A DNA stretch of 64,000 nt. Source: Termitomyces sp. T153. Its lineage: Eukaryota > Basidiomycota > Agaricomycetes > Agaricales > Lyophyllaceae. Positions 21,246 to 32,017 of the stretch are shown piece after piece; positions within the stretch are counted from its first letter, which is position 1; every line of letters starts with the position of its first letter. The stretch lies in NCBI GenBank assembly GCA_018296165.2, contig JACKQL020000013.1:1-64000 (forward strand), in the 5' to 3' direction. The notes under the pieces are model-generated. The model did not search any database and was not told the DNA's origin. It was given only the letters and a program-made list of their open reading frames with translations. Both the position numbers and the translations under genes were made by a program.

Positions 21246-22610
21246 GATCAATGGCTCAAAAAACAGTCCCAATATTTTATACTTTTTGAAAGATCACATT
21301 GGCATGAAGGATTGGAAGTATCTAAAATTCTGGTTAAATCATGTAAAATACTATGGCATCATGGCTACAAATTACATTTTGATTTATGTAATTTAAATTG
21401 AAACTGATGGGATATGATCAAGATACAGTGACTCAAAAAACAGTCCCAATGTTTTATACTTTTTGAAAGATGACATTGGCATGAAGGATTGAAAGTACCT
21501 AAATTCTGGTTAAATCATGTAAAGTACTATGGCATTATAGCTACAAACTGAATTTAGGCTTATGTAATTTACTAATAGAATGATGGCCATTCCAAAATAT
21601 TCACTCATTGAAACAGTTTTTGAGTCTTTCAACTCTGCAGGTTTATCCCTATTTTAGTCAGAAATAAAGAGTAAGTTACATGTGGGAATATCAACAGAGT
21701 TATGTGACTATGCTTGGTTATATTTGGGAGTGGTTCAAGTTGGTTGAACCACATCTTGACCTTCAACTATCATTATGAAAGCTACTTCTTTCCTTGCTCA
21801 ATAGTATTCTCTGCATCAGATTGGGACTAAAACTGGTCCAGGAAAGTCTACTACTGGGAGGATTGGTAGAGAGTTGGAGGTGGACAAGAAAAACCATCCT
21901 GGAGGCCATCCTCCTAAGCTTACTCCATGCAATAAACAGGCTATTGTTCAACAAATCTCAACTGGGAGACTTGATACAGCTGTTACATCATTTCCAACCC
22001 TGCCTCTCCTCAGGCTGTCCAGAATGTGCTGAAGGAGAAGGAGTATTAGTCTGCTACAAAGAGGTAATTTCCTATGCTCAAAGCTAGACATTGTCAACTA
22101 TCACCTAGAATGGGCTCAAGAGCATCAGAACTGGACTGTGGAGGACTGGAAAAGAGTGGTTGTGGACAGATGAGACAAAGATTAACAAAGTTGGAGATGG
22201 AGGAGGATGCCAGCTACTTTCAACAGGACAACAATGACCCCAAACACAACTACTCCAAGAGGGCTAACAAGTGGTTCAAAGACAACAACTTTGACGTCCA
22301 CTGGTGACCAGCCCAATCCCCCAATCTTGTCCCTATTGAACACCTCTGGGAGTACCTCAAGGAGGAGCTTAAGCAGTATGAAACACCTCATGGTGTGCAT
22401 GAATTGTGGGAGGGGTTGCAAAGGAGTGGGATGAAATACCACCAGAGGTATACCAAAGACTGATAGAAAGCATGTGTAGTAGGATTCAAGCAGTTATCCA
22501 GGCAAATGGAGGACATACAAAGTACTAAATACAGTGGCTCAAAAGATGACATGGCAAGCACAATGAGGAGTTTCCAACAGAACAAAAGTGAGTACAGTAT
22601 GGAACACTCA
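21246..22610 (+). mobile_element. Tc1/mariner-type DNA transposon relic
   Basis: The coding strand is plus. A terminal-repeat-like sequence TACAGTGACTCAAAAAACAG starts at 21424, and a second, older-looking copy (ATGGCTCAAAAAACAG) starts at about 21250, so about 175 bp of the left end is tandemly duplicated. TACAGTGGCTCAAAAG occurs at about 22529, after the transposase stop. The exact right end and the TA duplication could not be fixed. It sits within the RT of the Gypsy at 18.98-21.25 kb. Confidence 0.75.
21830..22528 (+). pseudogene. Tc1-type transposase, internally deleted
   Basis: The N-terminal helix-turn-helix part is recognisable in shifted frames (PPKLTPCNKQAIVQQIS near 21905-21960). 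The catalytic part includes NWTVEDWKRVV followed by TDETKINKVG (first Asp, about 22130-22200), FQQDNNDPKHN (second Asp, about 22218) and PNLVPIEHLWEYLKEEL (Glu, about 22330), a DD34E-like spacing with two extra residues. Between the first and second Asp most of the expected ~90 residues are missing, and frameshifts are present. It ends near GGHTKY, stop at about 22527. Confidence 0.78.
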
Positions 22611-23703
22611 AAATAAACCTGTCAGAACCTCAAAATTTGGCATGCTATCTCCTCCCTCAAATTATCATATATTTTCTCAAAACTCTCAGAACATGCTTGA
22701 TTTTTAAACAGGCCATCAAGCTATCTGCACAGAATCTCTATATCTCCAGGTCCAAATCCTTCCTTGAGCTCCAAAGTAAATTCATGACCCTGCAATACCT
22801 GATTAGGTATATCCAATCAACAACTAAGCAAAATCTCATCAACACCACAGCACCAAAAATAACTTCTTCTTCTTCTTCTTCTTCTTCATTATGACTGCAT
22901 CCTCAACCTCCTGTTCTCATATCATATTGTCTATCACCTTCTGACTCTGTATCACTGATCAGAGTCTCCAGAACAAGATACTGAACAATGATCTCTTCAT
23001 CATCATAGGCATCAAATGCATGCATAACTTTCTGACAACCTCCTGGAGCTCAACTCCAACCCATCTTCCTCTAACAGGCACAAAGCCCAGATCATAAAAT
23101 CTCACAAGAGGATCAGCTTCAGCTTCAGCTTGTCTTGTCAAACACAGCATTTCCATCATCAACTCAAGGCCACACTATTTCTTTTTTTGTCTCTCATTGC
23201 CTCATTGCATTTTCACACTAATCAAACCTACCTAGTCTCCTTCTAAAACCAAAAACCCAACAAAAAAAAAACCAATAAACTCAAAAATCAACCTCCCTCT
23301 CCATTTACATATCACTTTTACCTGTTCCACATGGGTCTTTTCCTCATAACTACCACCACTTACACAAGAAATAAAAGTCCCATCAGTGAGCACTAATCCC
23401 ACATACATTACACCCTGCTACCACCAACATCATCCAAAATCTCAACCCCAACCCCAATCCGAGGTCCACAAGAACCACTGCAACACGCACATACACACTT
23501 GTCCTTCCCAAAAACTGCCTAACCACTCAAACCTCAAAACACAGAAAGAACCCACACACATCCATCCACATCCACACATACATACATACATACACAAAAC
23601 CACCACCTCAGAACCAGCAGCGGCGCACAAGCACGTGCGTACGTACGTACATATCCATGTACATATCCATATCCACACCCAACCAACCCCCTCCCAACCC
23701 AAA
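22611..23703. other. Transition from repeats to gene island; microsatellites
   Basis: No supported gene. It contains a (CTT)n run at 22863-22889 and a (CATA)n run at about 23570-23602. The right part, C/A-rich on the plus strand, lies just past the stop codon of Pbp1 and probably includes its 3' untranslated region. Confidence 0.5.
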
Positions 23704-26594
23704 TCAACCATGTCCCCCACCCATCCCCACCGGCCCCCCAGCCTCATACCCATGCTGCTGCTGCTGCTGTCCAACTCCAACTCCCACACCAACACCAACA
23801 CCAACATTCCCAGGCGGCGGAGGCGGCGGCGGCGGCATCATCATCGGATACGGCACAGCATGCGGCACTACAAATCACCAAATCACAAAATCAAATCAAA
23901 TTCACCAAATCAAATTCACACTCTTACACTGTGGGCTCTGATGATAATACGGATGAACATGCGCATGCGCCTGCATCGGCGTCGAAGGCGGTCGAGGCCC
24001 GCCCGCCGCGTTCGGCGGCGGTGCATACGGCCCGCCGGGTGGTGGGGGCATATACGCTTGTGCTACGTACGAGTCATAAGTAGGGATGTAATAATAATAC
24101 AAACAAAGAAACATACGAGGCACTTGACCCATCGCAGGCGCATACATCGCTACAATACAACACATCAACCAAAAAAACAACCACAGCAACAACAACAACA
24201 CACCATTCGGAGGAGGCATACCAGGCGGATACTGCATAGGCTGCATATACGGACCTGGGATATACGCGCCCGGCGGTCCAGGCGGCGGCATACCCGGCAT
24301 CATAGGCTACCCCCAATCAGCCTTAACACTCAACCCTCCAAACACAAAAACTCACTTGTCCAGGATACGCATACGGCGGATACGCATAAACATACCCACC
24401 CCGCGCCGCAGCCTGTGCCGCCGAGTCCTCTTCATACGACGGTGGAGGAAGCTGCTGGGGCCCAGGAGGCATACTATGCGGCGGGTGTTGGTGCGGCGGG
24501 TGTTGAGGCGCAGGAGGGAACATTTGGGAATACCGTTTACCGGTATACGGCCATGAAGGCCCCGTCGTCGACACCTCAACGTTCTTACCGTTTTTGAACG
24601 GGTTGAAATCGTCCTTGATGTTAACAATCGGACTCTTCTTGATTGGTCGTGCTCCAAAGAACGGATTAGGCGTCTTGTATAAATCAGCTCGTAACCCACC
24701 CCAGAAAAAAAGCAACACACCGCTTCAGGTTTGGATTTTGGCGACGCCGAAGCACTGCTCTACAAAGACGTCAACATGCACTCGCTGCCACAAAACACGA
24801 GGACACTCACAGGAGTAAACGTACTCGCCTTTGCATTAGGTCTAAACGACGACGCATTGACGTTCAACCTGGCAGCCGTCGGGGACATGCTCCCGTTTGG
24901 CGCCTGGCCCGGACTGGACGGTGCGCCGTTTGTCGGCGCCTTCTTACCTCTAAACGGCGGAATAGCCTGAATGACCATCGCCGGCTTCTTGGTCGGGGTG
25001 TCCGACGACGTGATGGACTTGCTAGTGGGCGCCTTGGTGATCGCAACAGGATTAGTGCTCGTCTTTGGAGCGGGCGTGGGGCGTGCAGTGCTGATTTTAG
25101 CTGCGGCGACTTGGGTGCCGCGGGCGGCGTTGGCGGGGGTGGGTGGACCGATACTGCGTGCCTGGGACGAATTCGCGTCTTGGGAGGACTTTTCGCGGAT
25201 AGCGCGTTGTTTTTCTTCGTCCTTTGCTAGGATGGGCACGAGGTCGTCTGGAATGGGTTTGTTGAGCTGCAAGGTGTCAGAGGGTGGTGGTACGAGTCAG
25301 GGCAGGGGGCAACCTTGAAGCTCTGGCTAAACTTGACGAGATCGGCCATGCGCTTGTCCATCTCGCTCTTGACGAGGGCTTGTCTCTTGCGGGTGAGGCG
25401 CTCTTTCTCGTTTGTGACAAAGTCGCGGAATGCGGGGAGAGCGTCGGCAGGCTGCTATCGAGAGAATGAGAAGAGGATATGGCAGGCGTGGAACGGATAC
25501 CTTGTTGGGAACGGGGGACGGGGTCTTTGAGGACGAGCAAGGCAGTGTAGTGCCATCAGGACCGTTGATGGAGACCTTGGGGATATCGGGGGGAGTCGGC
25601 TGCTTCCTTGCGCCGGGGGGCACGTATGCGTTCTGGCCTCGGACGACGGCTCCGTATCTGCTGAAAAATGAGTGGATGGTGGGGACGGGCGGCAAAAAAG
25701 CCTCAACTTGTCCTCTTCGTTGAGGCCGGAGTCGGCGAGGTTGAGGTTTCTCTCCTCTGCAATGTGGGGGTTGTTGGTGGTGGCCTGGAGGGATGAGCTT
25801 GTGCTGTGGGGATGGATGGATTACGTACAGAGATGATTTCGTTGGCGATGCGCTGGGCGTGGCGCTCGCGTTCCTTAAAGTCGGCGGCGGAGCGGTCGAG
25901 CTTTGTGGTGTAGAGGTTTTCGTCAAAGTCGGTCTTGAGGCCAAAGAGCTTCTCGTTGACGGCAAACTGGTCCCAGGCGGTGTTGCCGGTGATGGCAAAG
26001 GTGTCGTCGTCTGCGGGGAGGGGGCCGTCTGGGCCGGCGGACCACTGCTGGAGCTCGCGCTCGCGGGTGATTTTGTTTGCAGAGATGTCGGTGTCTGTGC
26101 GGAACGCTGTGGGAGGGGGATGAGAGGGGGGAGACGGGCGAGGACGAGACGCACCGTTGCGCCTGGCAGCGGCGGGACCCGAGGACCAGGAGTCGATGTT
26201 GGTGGCGGCGATGAAGAGCTGGTCCTTGCGGGGGGCGGCGGGGGCAGAGAGGTCGGTGGCGTCTCTGAGCGTGACGCCGGTGGTGTCGCCCTCGGCGCTG
26301 GTGGAGACGACGACGCCCTCGTAGCGCAGGGCGGTCTTTGTGGCGATGGTGACGGTGGTGCCCTGTGGACGTGAGCAGGAGGCATGGGAGGAGAGACGGA
26401 CGCACGGTGAGGCCGGCGAGGGACTGGAGGACACGGTCGTGGGGCGGGCGCGGGGGCGGCGGGGACGGGCGCGGGGCAGCCCATGCATTGCGGCTGCGGG
26501 GCGTCAGTGCAGGACAGTGCGGCGGCGCAGACACAAACCGGGCAGCCTCGGGCGCCTTTCTGGCAGACTTTTGTTGGCGTGCTGCCGTGGACAT
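23704..26594 (-). CDS. PBP1: Ataxin-2 homologue Pbp1 (Lsm, LsmAD, PAM2)
   Basis: Cytoplasmic RNA-binding scaffold that binds poly(A)-binding protein and acts in mRNA stability and stress granules. Start at 26594 (MSTAARQQK). An Lsm-like fold follows (GTTVTIATKTALRYEGVV, about 26160-26370), then the LsmAD domain (TAWDQFAVNEKLFG, then DENLYTTKLDR, about 25820-26000). RGQNAYVPPGARKQ precedes a basic helical segment. A PAM2 motif for PABP binding, LNVNASSFRPNA, is at about 24835-24867. The C-terminus is Pro/Gly/Tyr-rich and ends with a five-Gln run and HGYEAGG before TGA at 23704. At least seven short introns are needed; 23878-23937 is a clear one (GTAAGA...TTGTAG). It shares a 60-bp promoter gap with the divergent RNase H2A gene. 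Confidence 0.93.
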
Positions 26595-26654
26595 GGTCGC
26601 GAGTAGAGGCACTGTCACGGTAGAGTGACCGCCATTGTCACCCGTCACCCCCTC
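26595..26654. promoter_or_regulatory. 60-bp divergent promoter region between PBP1 and RNASEH2A
   Basis: The two start codons face away from each other with only 60 bases between, so both 5' regions and core promoters must overlap or extend into the genes. No TATA box is seen. Confidence 0.6.
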
Positions 26655-27671
26655 ATGTCCTACACACACCACTCCCGCCTGCCCACCGCCCCCGGGCCCT
26701 ACGTCCTCGGCGTCGACGAAGCAGGCCGCGGCCCCGTCCTCGGCCCGCTCGTCTACGGCGTCGCGTACTGCCCCGTGGCATACACGCCCCAGCTCGACCG
26801 CCTCGGCTTTGCAGGTCCGTCCCCGTCTCGTTGCCGCGCTGGTCCTGACGCCCCCCAGACTCCAAGACTCTCACGCCCGACACCCGCTCCAGCCTCCTCG
26901 CCACCCTCGACGCCGACCCCGAGCACCTCGGCTGGTCCGTGCGCGTCATCAGGTGCGCACTCCCCGCCTTGCCGCGTCCCCGCTCACCGCCCCAGTCCCC
27001 ACGCAATATCGTCCGCCATGCTCCGCCGCCCCCCCACAAACCTCAACGTCCAGTCCCAAGACGCCACCGTACGCCTCATCCGCGACATCCTCGACAGGGG
27101 CATCCACCTCGCCGAGGTCTACGTCGACGCCCTCGGCACAACAACCACCTACCACGCCTACCTCTCCGCCCTCTTCCCCGCCATCGACTTTACAGTCACC
27201 AGCAAGGCCGACTCCAAGTTCAAGATCGTCGGCGCCGCCAGCGTGGCCGCCAAAGTCACCCGCGACTCCTGTCTCGAGAACTGGGTCTTTGAGGAGCCCC
27301 TCGCCGCTGCGCCACCCGCCTGTTCCGGCTACCCCTCAGGTGCGCTCTGCCCCCCACATGCCCTCACCAGCTCATTCCTCCCAGACCCAAAGACACAGGC
27401 CTGGCTCAAACACTCGATCGAACCTACATTCGGCTACCCAAAACTCGTCCGTTTCTCATGGACAACAGTCAAGCTCCTTCTCGACAAAAACGCCCACCCA
27501 GTCAAATGGTCAGTCAGCACTCACACCCCCACTCCTTGCCTCATCTCCATTCACAGGACCGACGAAGGCCAAGCCAGCCTCATCTCAGCCTTCGAATCCG
27601 GCAAAGGTCCAGAAAAAGACCGTTGTGCAGTCACCAAAAATCTCAATCTCATCAGCGTCCCATCACTCTAA
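26655..27671 (+). CDS. RNASEH2A: Ribonuclease H2 catalytic subunit A
   Basis: Removes RNA from RNA:DNA hybrids and single ribonucleotides from nuclear DNA. The start at 26655 (MSYTHHSRLP) puts the catalytic motif VDEAGRGPVLGP (Asp, Glu) at residues ~25-36. After intron 26815-26858 the frame gives FADSKTLTPDTR, the conserved DSKxL block. After intron 26953 to about 26993 it gives SPHAISSAMLRR. Later come AEVYVDALG and TSKADSKFKIVGAASVAAK(V)TRD with the other metal-binding Asp residues. Two more introns (about 27340-27385 and 27507-27556, both GT-AG) precede TDEGQASLISAF. The stop at 27669-27671 is 8 bp from the convergent Snu66 stop. Alternative: none serious; the motifs are diagnostic. Confidence 0.95.
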   Translation: MSYTHHSRLPTAPGPYVLGVDEAGRGPVLGPLVYGVAYCPVAYTPQLDRLGFAGPSPSRCRAGPDAPQTPRLSRPTPAPASSPPSTPTPSTSAGPCASSGAHSPPCRVPAHRPSPHAISSAMLRRPPTNLNVQSQDATVRLIRDILDRGIHLAEVYVDALGTTTTYHAYLSALFPAIDFTVTSKADSKFKIVGAASVAAKVTRDSCLENWVFEEPLAAAPPACSGYPSGALCPPHALTSSFLPDPKTQAWLKHSIEPTFGYPKLVRFSWTTVKLLLDKNAHPVKWSVSTHTPTPCLISIHRTDEGQASLISAFESGKGPEKDRCAVTKNLNLISVPSL

Positions 27672-27679
27672 CTACAACT

Positions 27680-30610
27680 CTACCTCCTCTTTGCCGCCGG
27701 CGTCCCAACCGCATCCTCCCCCGCCTTTCTCTTTGTCCCAAACCCAAACGCCACCTTTGACCTCTCCCCCGCCACCGGTGTCGACGTTGGCGTATCCACC
27801 GCCGTCCCAATCCTCGAAAACCCCGGCCGCGGCGCAGGCGAGTTACTACGCGACACCGATTCCTCCTGCACCTGCCCAGCCGGCACAGTCATAAACTCTG
27901 CCTGCCGTTGCGCATTCTTCCCTTCCTTTTTCTTCTTTGTCTTTTCAGTCTTGCCCTTCGTAAGTGGTTGAACATCAACAAAGTCCGCCGCTTGTGGCAC
28001 AGCACTGTACAATACCAATCAGATCGTCTGTCCGTAAAATAGTAAATAAAACAAAAGACATACCCCCTGTTTCCAACAGACAACACAAAATGCGCCTGTC
28101 CCGTCTTTTGCTGCCTCTGCTGAAACGCACTATTCATACTAAGCGGCGTATCCCCACTCGCCATCGCAGCCTGCTTCTGCTCCTCCGCAATCTTCTTCAA
28201 CCTCTTCTCCGTCTTTGCCTTCCCAGACCCCTTACCATGAAACTTGTGCGACAGCGCCTTCCACGCCTCCTTGGGCGTCAACGTCCTCCCAAACTCGTCA
28301 TAATACACAATATTCACATCAGGCTTATACGCCCTGAACATCTCCAAATTATCCCTCGCCTCCTGCTGTTCCCGCATCCGATTCTCATACTCCCGCTGTG
28401 CCTGATCCTTGTTCGACCCACGCGACTGCAGCCTCTCCACCTCTCGCTGCGCAACACGCCTCCGCATATCAGCTAACCAAACATCCCGCTCCAGCTGCGT
28501 CTTTTCCCGATCCGACTGGTCCGCAGCAGGCGCAGAAAGCAGTCCCTGCTGCCTCAGGATATTAAGAGTCGACGCCATCCCCGAGCTGAACGTCTGCTCC
28601 GACGACGTCGCGCCCACGTCGTCGTCCTCATTCGCGCGTATCGCGTCCTCGATAGCGTCCAACATCGCCATCTCATCTTCCTCCCCCTCGTCCTCATCCT
28701 TGACCACAACCTCCCCCGCCTCAATCTCCTCCACCGGCTGGTCCCCCGGACCCATCGACACATCCCTACTCGACGACCGCTCCCGCTTAATCTGCACCTC
28801 CTCCGTCTTCGTCTTGACAACACCAACAGGATCAACACCAACAACCCTCACAAACTCAGACGTCTCATCAAAAGTCAGCCCTCCACTCTCCCCCCCAGCC
28901 TCAACCTTGCCAACACCCACACCCACACCCACCGCCTCTTCGCGCGCCCGCTCGTCCGCAACTATCACACAATTCAGAACCCCGCAACAAAAAAACGCGG
29001 AGACGACGGAACGGCTGCTTACTTTTCTGCGCCAATTCTTCCGGCGTCATCTTCTTTTTGGACTGGCGAAGCTTGGCTTTGCGGGATCGAGCGAGGGCAG
29101 CTTGCAAGTCGTCGTCGTCTACAAAGTTGGCGTCCAGGTCTCTCACTCTTGGTACGACGATTGGTTTCTCATCCACGTCCATGTTCATGTCCGTTTGGGT
29201 TTGGTCGTCCGCTACACGTCGTGATGGTCGTTTCTTTTTCGTCTAGAAAGCCTTTGTTAGCTGTATGTATGTACACTTAAAAACCGTGGACTCACTTTGG
29301 GCTTTTTGAACCCGACGTCGCCTTCTTTGAGATAATCATTTATTTCGAGGTTTTCTGTCGACAAAGTCAGTCAATAACTCGATGTTGAGAAACTCGTAAG
29401 ATACTATACTGACTGGTATAATCTATCGAAAGAAGCGACTTGTTCACCGACGCAGCCGCCTGCTGTTTTTCTTCCTCCATCCTAGCCTTGGTCGAAATCA
29501 CCGAACTTCCCAACCGGAATCCCTATTCCAGCGTTTGATCAATAAATATTTGTGTATAGAAAACAATGCGCGAGAGCTCTCACAGTCTCCTGAGGACCAT
29601 TGATATCCTCGTCGTACTTTGCAAGCACAGCGCGTTTCATGCCCTGAGTCCCATCGACAAACTCCTCATCGTCGTACCCCGTATAATCCCGCCTCTTGAT
29701 TTTGAGCTCGTTGGTCTTCTTGGTACGCTCGGCCTCTGCCATTTCAATGTTTTGTAGTTCGTCCTCTGTTGTTCGGGTGTGAGTGTGTATAGGGGAGTAG
29801 AAAGGGAGAGAAAGAGAAACGTACCTTCGTTGTCTAGGATCCGACTATCCTTCAACGTAAGTATCCGAGCCTCCCCCTCGTCCATCTCGTCAAAGTCATG
29901 GCTGACCTTGAGGCCCTCAAGATCACCTAAAGAAAGAAAGAAAAAAAAGAATCCACATCTGAATAAACCCAGCCCATCCCAATAGATTCCAAACAACGCA
30001 CGCTCAGTATACTCATCCTGAAACGCCCTGTCCATACTCTCCAGCTCCTCCTGCCGCTTCCTCGCGAGCTCCTTCTCCTTCTTCTTACTCCTCCTGATCC
30101 ATTTCATCGTGTCGTCGACGTCTGCATCGCCGTTTGCATCTGCACCGCCGAGAGTCGTGCCTTTGAGAGACGCATTGAGCTCTTTTCTGTTCCGTACCCT
30201 AGCAAAATGTGCGTGAGGAGCGAGCTTGGTATACACTGAGATGTGAGGCGGGCGTGGGCACTGAAGCGGCCCGAGACGAAGACGAAGACGAAGTGAAATG
30301 GAAATGTGCGTATGGGAAATGGAGGGTACTCACTTGGCTATTCTATCTGCGATTCTCCTAAACAAAAGCAAAAAAAAAAGAAAACACACAAACACAAGAG
30401 ACGTCAGAACGATTGAGGACGGAGGAAATGTATAAAAACAGTACTTTGACTCGCGCTCCTTGTCTTCACGCTCCCGCCTCTTTGCATAATTATCCTCGGC
30501 CTGTTTATCCTTGTCATTAGAAGTAGGAGCATCTTCACTGAGCGGCTTGAGACCGAGCGAAATACGGATCTTGTTCGTCTCCTCCAAACTGATACTTTCT
30601 TCCAAAGACA

Positions 30611-30611
<1 letters not shown>
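27680..30611 (-). CDS. SNU66: Snu66/SART-1, U4/U6.U5 tri-snRNP protein
   Basis: Nuclear splicing factor of the tri-snRNP, needed for spliceosome assembly. Start at 30611: MSLEESISLEETNKIRISLG matches the family N-terminus including the hub1-binding-type segment RISLGLKPL. Further blocks are ELNASLKGTTLGGAD, a Lys/Arg/Glu-rich coiled-coil stretch, DFDEMDEGEARILTLKDSRI, RDYTGYDDEEF and LAKYDEDINGP, and VRDLDANFVDDDDLQAAL. The C-terminal part holds MASTLNILRQQGLL and YYDEFGRTLTPKEAWKALSH followed by KFHGKGSGKAKTEKR, the SART-1 signature. About nine short introns are needed. It ends KRKAGEDAVGTPAAKRR, a basic tail. It is divergent from the complex I gene. Confidence 0.93.

Positions 30612-30642
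<31 letters not shown>
30610..30642. repeat. (GTTGTC)n hexanucleotide repeat in a shared promoter
   Basis: About five copies of GTTGTC immediately upstream of the Snu66 start codon, in the 153-bp gap between Snu66 and the complex I gene. Confidence 0.85.
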
Positions 30643-30643
<1 letters not shown>

Positions 30644-30764
30644 AGGGGGTGGGTGGGTGGTGGTCAATAGGACTCTGCTTACGTGATTACCCTAATTGAA
30701 CCAAACCATTAATGGGGTCACGCTAATCCCTGTCGTTCCCGCACCGTACCGCACACCCCTCCCC

Positions 30765-31143
30765 ATGGCGTCTCTCTTCGCCCCACTCCGCTCGTCCTAT
30801 CGTTACTTGGTGAGTGCTCAACCCACCCGCCAAACACGTCTGTTGAACGAACCCCGTCCCGCAGCAACGCCAAGCCCACGAAAACACAGTCGTATTCTAC
30901 TCTTGTGTCATCGGAGCCATCGGACCCGTCATGGCTATAACAATACCGCCAATCCGCGAACACTTTGGATATAGGCCTGCAGAACACGTTCCAATGTCCT
31001 ACCCTGGTGCGTCACTCTTCTTTTTAGTTTACTTTAGTTTACTTTACTCTACTTTACTTTACTTTATGGCTGTCTGAGGCTTATGCATCTATGTAGTTCC
31101 TAACCGCCCGAGGAGACCCGTACAAGGCTATGAGGACGAATGA
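30765..31143 (+). CDS. nuo9.5: NADH:ubiquinone oxidoreductase (complex I) 9.5 kDa subunit
   Basis: Small accessory subunit of mitochondrial respiratory complex I, in the inner membrane. Three exons: 30765-30809 (MASLFAPLRSSYRYL), a second beginning QRQAHENTVVFYS and a third beginning at about 31097. The introns have GTGAGT...CCGCAG and GTGCGT...ATGTAG borders. The middle exon carries one hydrophobic membrane segment (VIGAIGPVMAITIPPIREHFGY), followed by the family-typical end MSYPVPNRPRR...GYEDE. The product is about 77 residues, the family's size. Too short for simple ORF scans and recognisable only when spliced. It lies divergent to Snu66 with 153 bp between. Confidence 0.88.
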
Positions 31144-32017
31144 GCATGTAGGCGAGGGTTGTTTGGTATTTTTGTAGTTTCCAAAAAAAAAAATCGCGAT
31201 GTAGAGTTGAGTGAGCAAGAGGGATGGATTTTGTCTTGTCTATTTTTGCAGATGACCTATGGACCCCGCGAGTGGCCTATCGAAATCGAAACCAAGTAGG
31301 AAACCGGTTCTGAGATTCTAGAGTTTTTCTTTTTGAGGAAGCCTTGACACGGACGGTGCTGACAGATTACGGGGTCCTATGTATGGCCTGCAAAGTAGAA
31401 TGCGGGCTGTCTTTGCCAGTGCATGTCATTACTCTGGTCTGATCAACCTTGTTTGCGTTCTAGATTATCAGTATCAACCGCCTGCATCGCGACTCGTCTC
31501 TCCAATTCACTTGCACCCCCGGCTGATGGCAGTGAACGCCTCTGATCCCATCACGTCCCGTTTTCCATTTCTCAATGGAGACCTCACTGAAAACCCGCGC
31601 TCGTCATAACAGTGAACTGCGTTACTTGCGTCGCGAGTTCTACCATCTGTTGGTTGAGCCAGCATTACCTTTTTCCACGAAGATCTAAATCCTACGACAA
31701 TCTATTGTCAGCTCTACCCCAAATAGGTCATCATGTTCGTCGAGTTGTGGCTGAAGCGCTGACAGCTCGAGCGTCGGCGCTCCTGTTTGAAACTGCTAAA
31801 ATGCTAACTGCGCGAATCCTTTTAGACAGTACTGAGTAATCTTTGCGTTTTCCTAGCAACACAGTCACCAGACGTTCGATCCGAGTCCCGTTCCTTGATC
31901 TGTCCATCGATTGGATTGATGGCAGGGCTCGGAACAGAGTAAGCCATGGCATAAAAATCTGGAGAACACCAGACTTGGTCTGCTTCCGCACATACCTGTA
32001 TACCTCGTATTTGCAAG
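31144..32017. other. Intergenic region upstream of the aquaporin
   Basis: About 870 bases with normal CpG content and no supported gene. ORFs here are short and lack family features. It probably holds the promoter of the aquaporin. An ACTTTACTTT-type repeat is at 31030-31065. Confidence 0.5.

Larger units (their letters stand above)
18978..21250 (-). mobile_element. Truncated Ty3/Gypsy element, minus strand, chromodomain missing
   Basis: The minus strand carries RT end, RNase H and integrase, then a polypurine tract (CTAGAGGGGAGG) and an LTR beginning TGTCAGGGGACTTCCC at 18978 and running left. Both the tract and the LTR start match the complete Gypsy at 56712-62793, so they are the same family. 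The 5' part (gag, protease, first half of RT) is absent: sequence changes to a Tc1-type element at about 21245. The left end of the LTR could not be fixed. Confidence 0.8.

Noticed and set aside
23386..24597. 403-residue plus-strand ORF rich in His, Arg and Pro
   Set aside because: It is the antisense of the Pro/Gly-rich C-terminus and 3' region of PBP1; composition follows from that strand.
25327..26484. 385-residue minus-strand ORF in the PBP1 region
   Set aside because: Frame shadow: Pro/Ser-rich low complexity with none of the Lsm/LsmAD signatures, which are in another minus frame when spliced.
26635..27894. 419-residue plus-strand ORF over RNASEH2A
   Set aside because: Shadow frame of the spliced RNase H2A gene; it lacks all catalytic motifs and is Ser/Pro/Arg-biased as expected in GC-rich DNA.
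28409..29224. 271-residue plus-strand ORF over SNU66
   Set aside because: Antisense shadow of the SNU66 coding frame.
31840..31900. tRNA-like B-box resemblance (ACGTTCGATCCGAG)
   Set aside because: No matching A-box or cloverleaf could be laid out around it.
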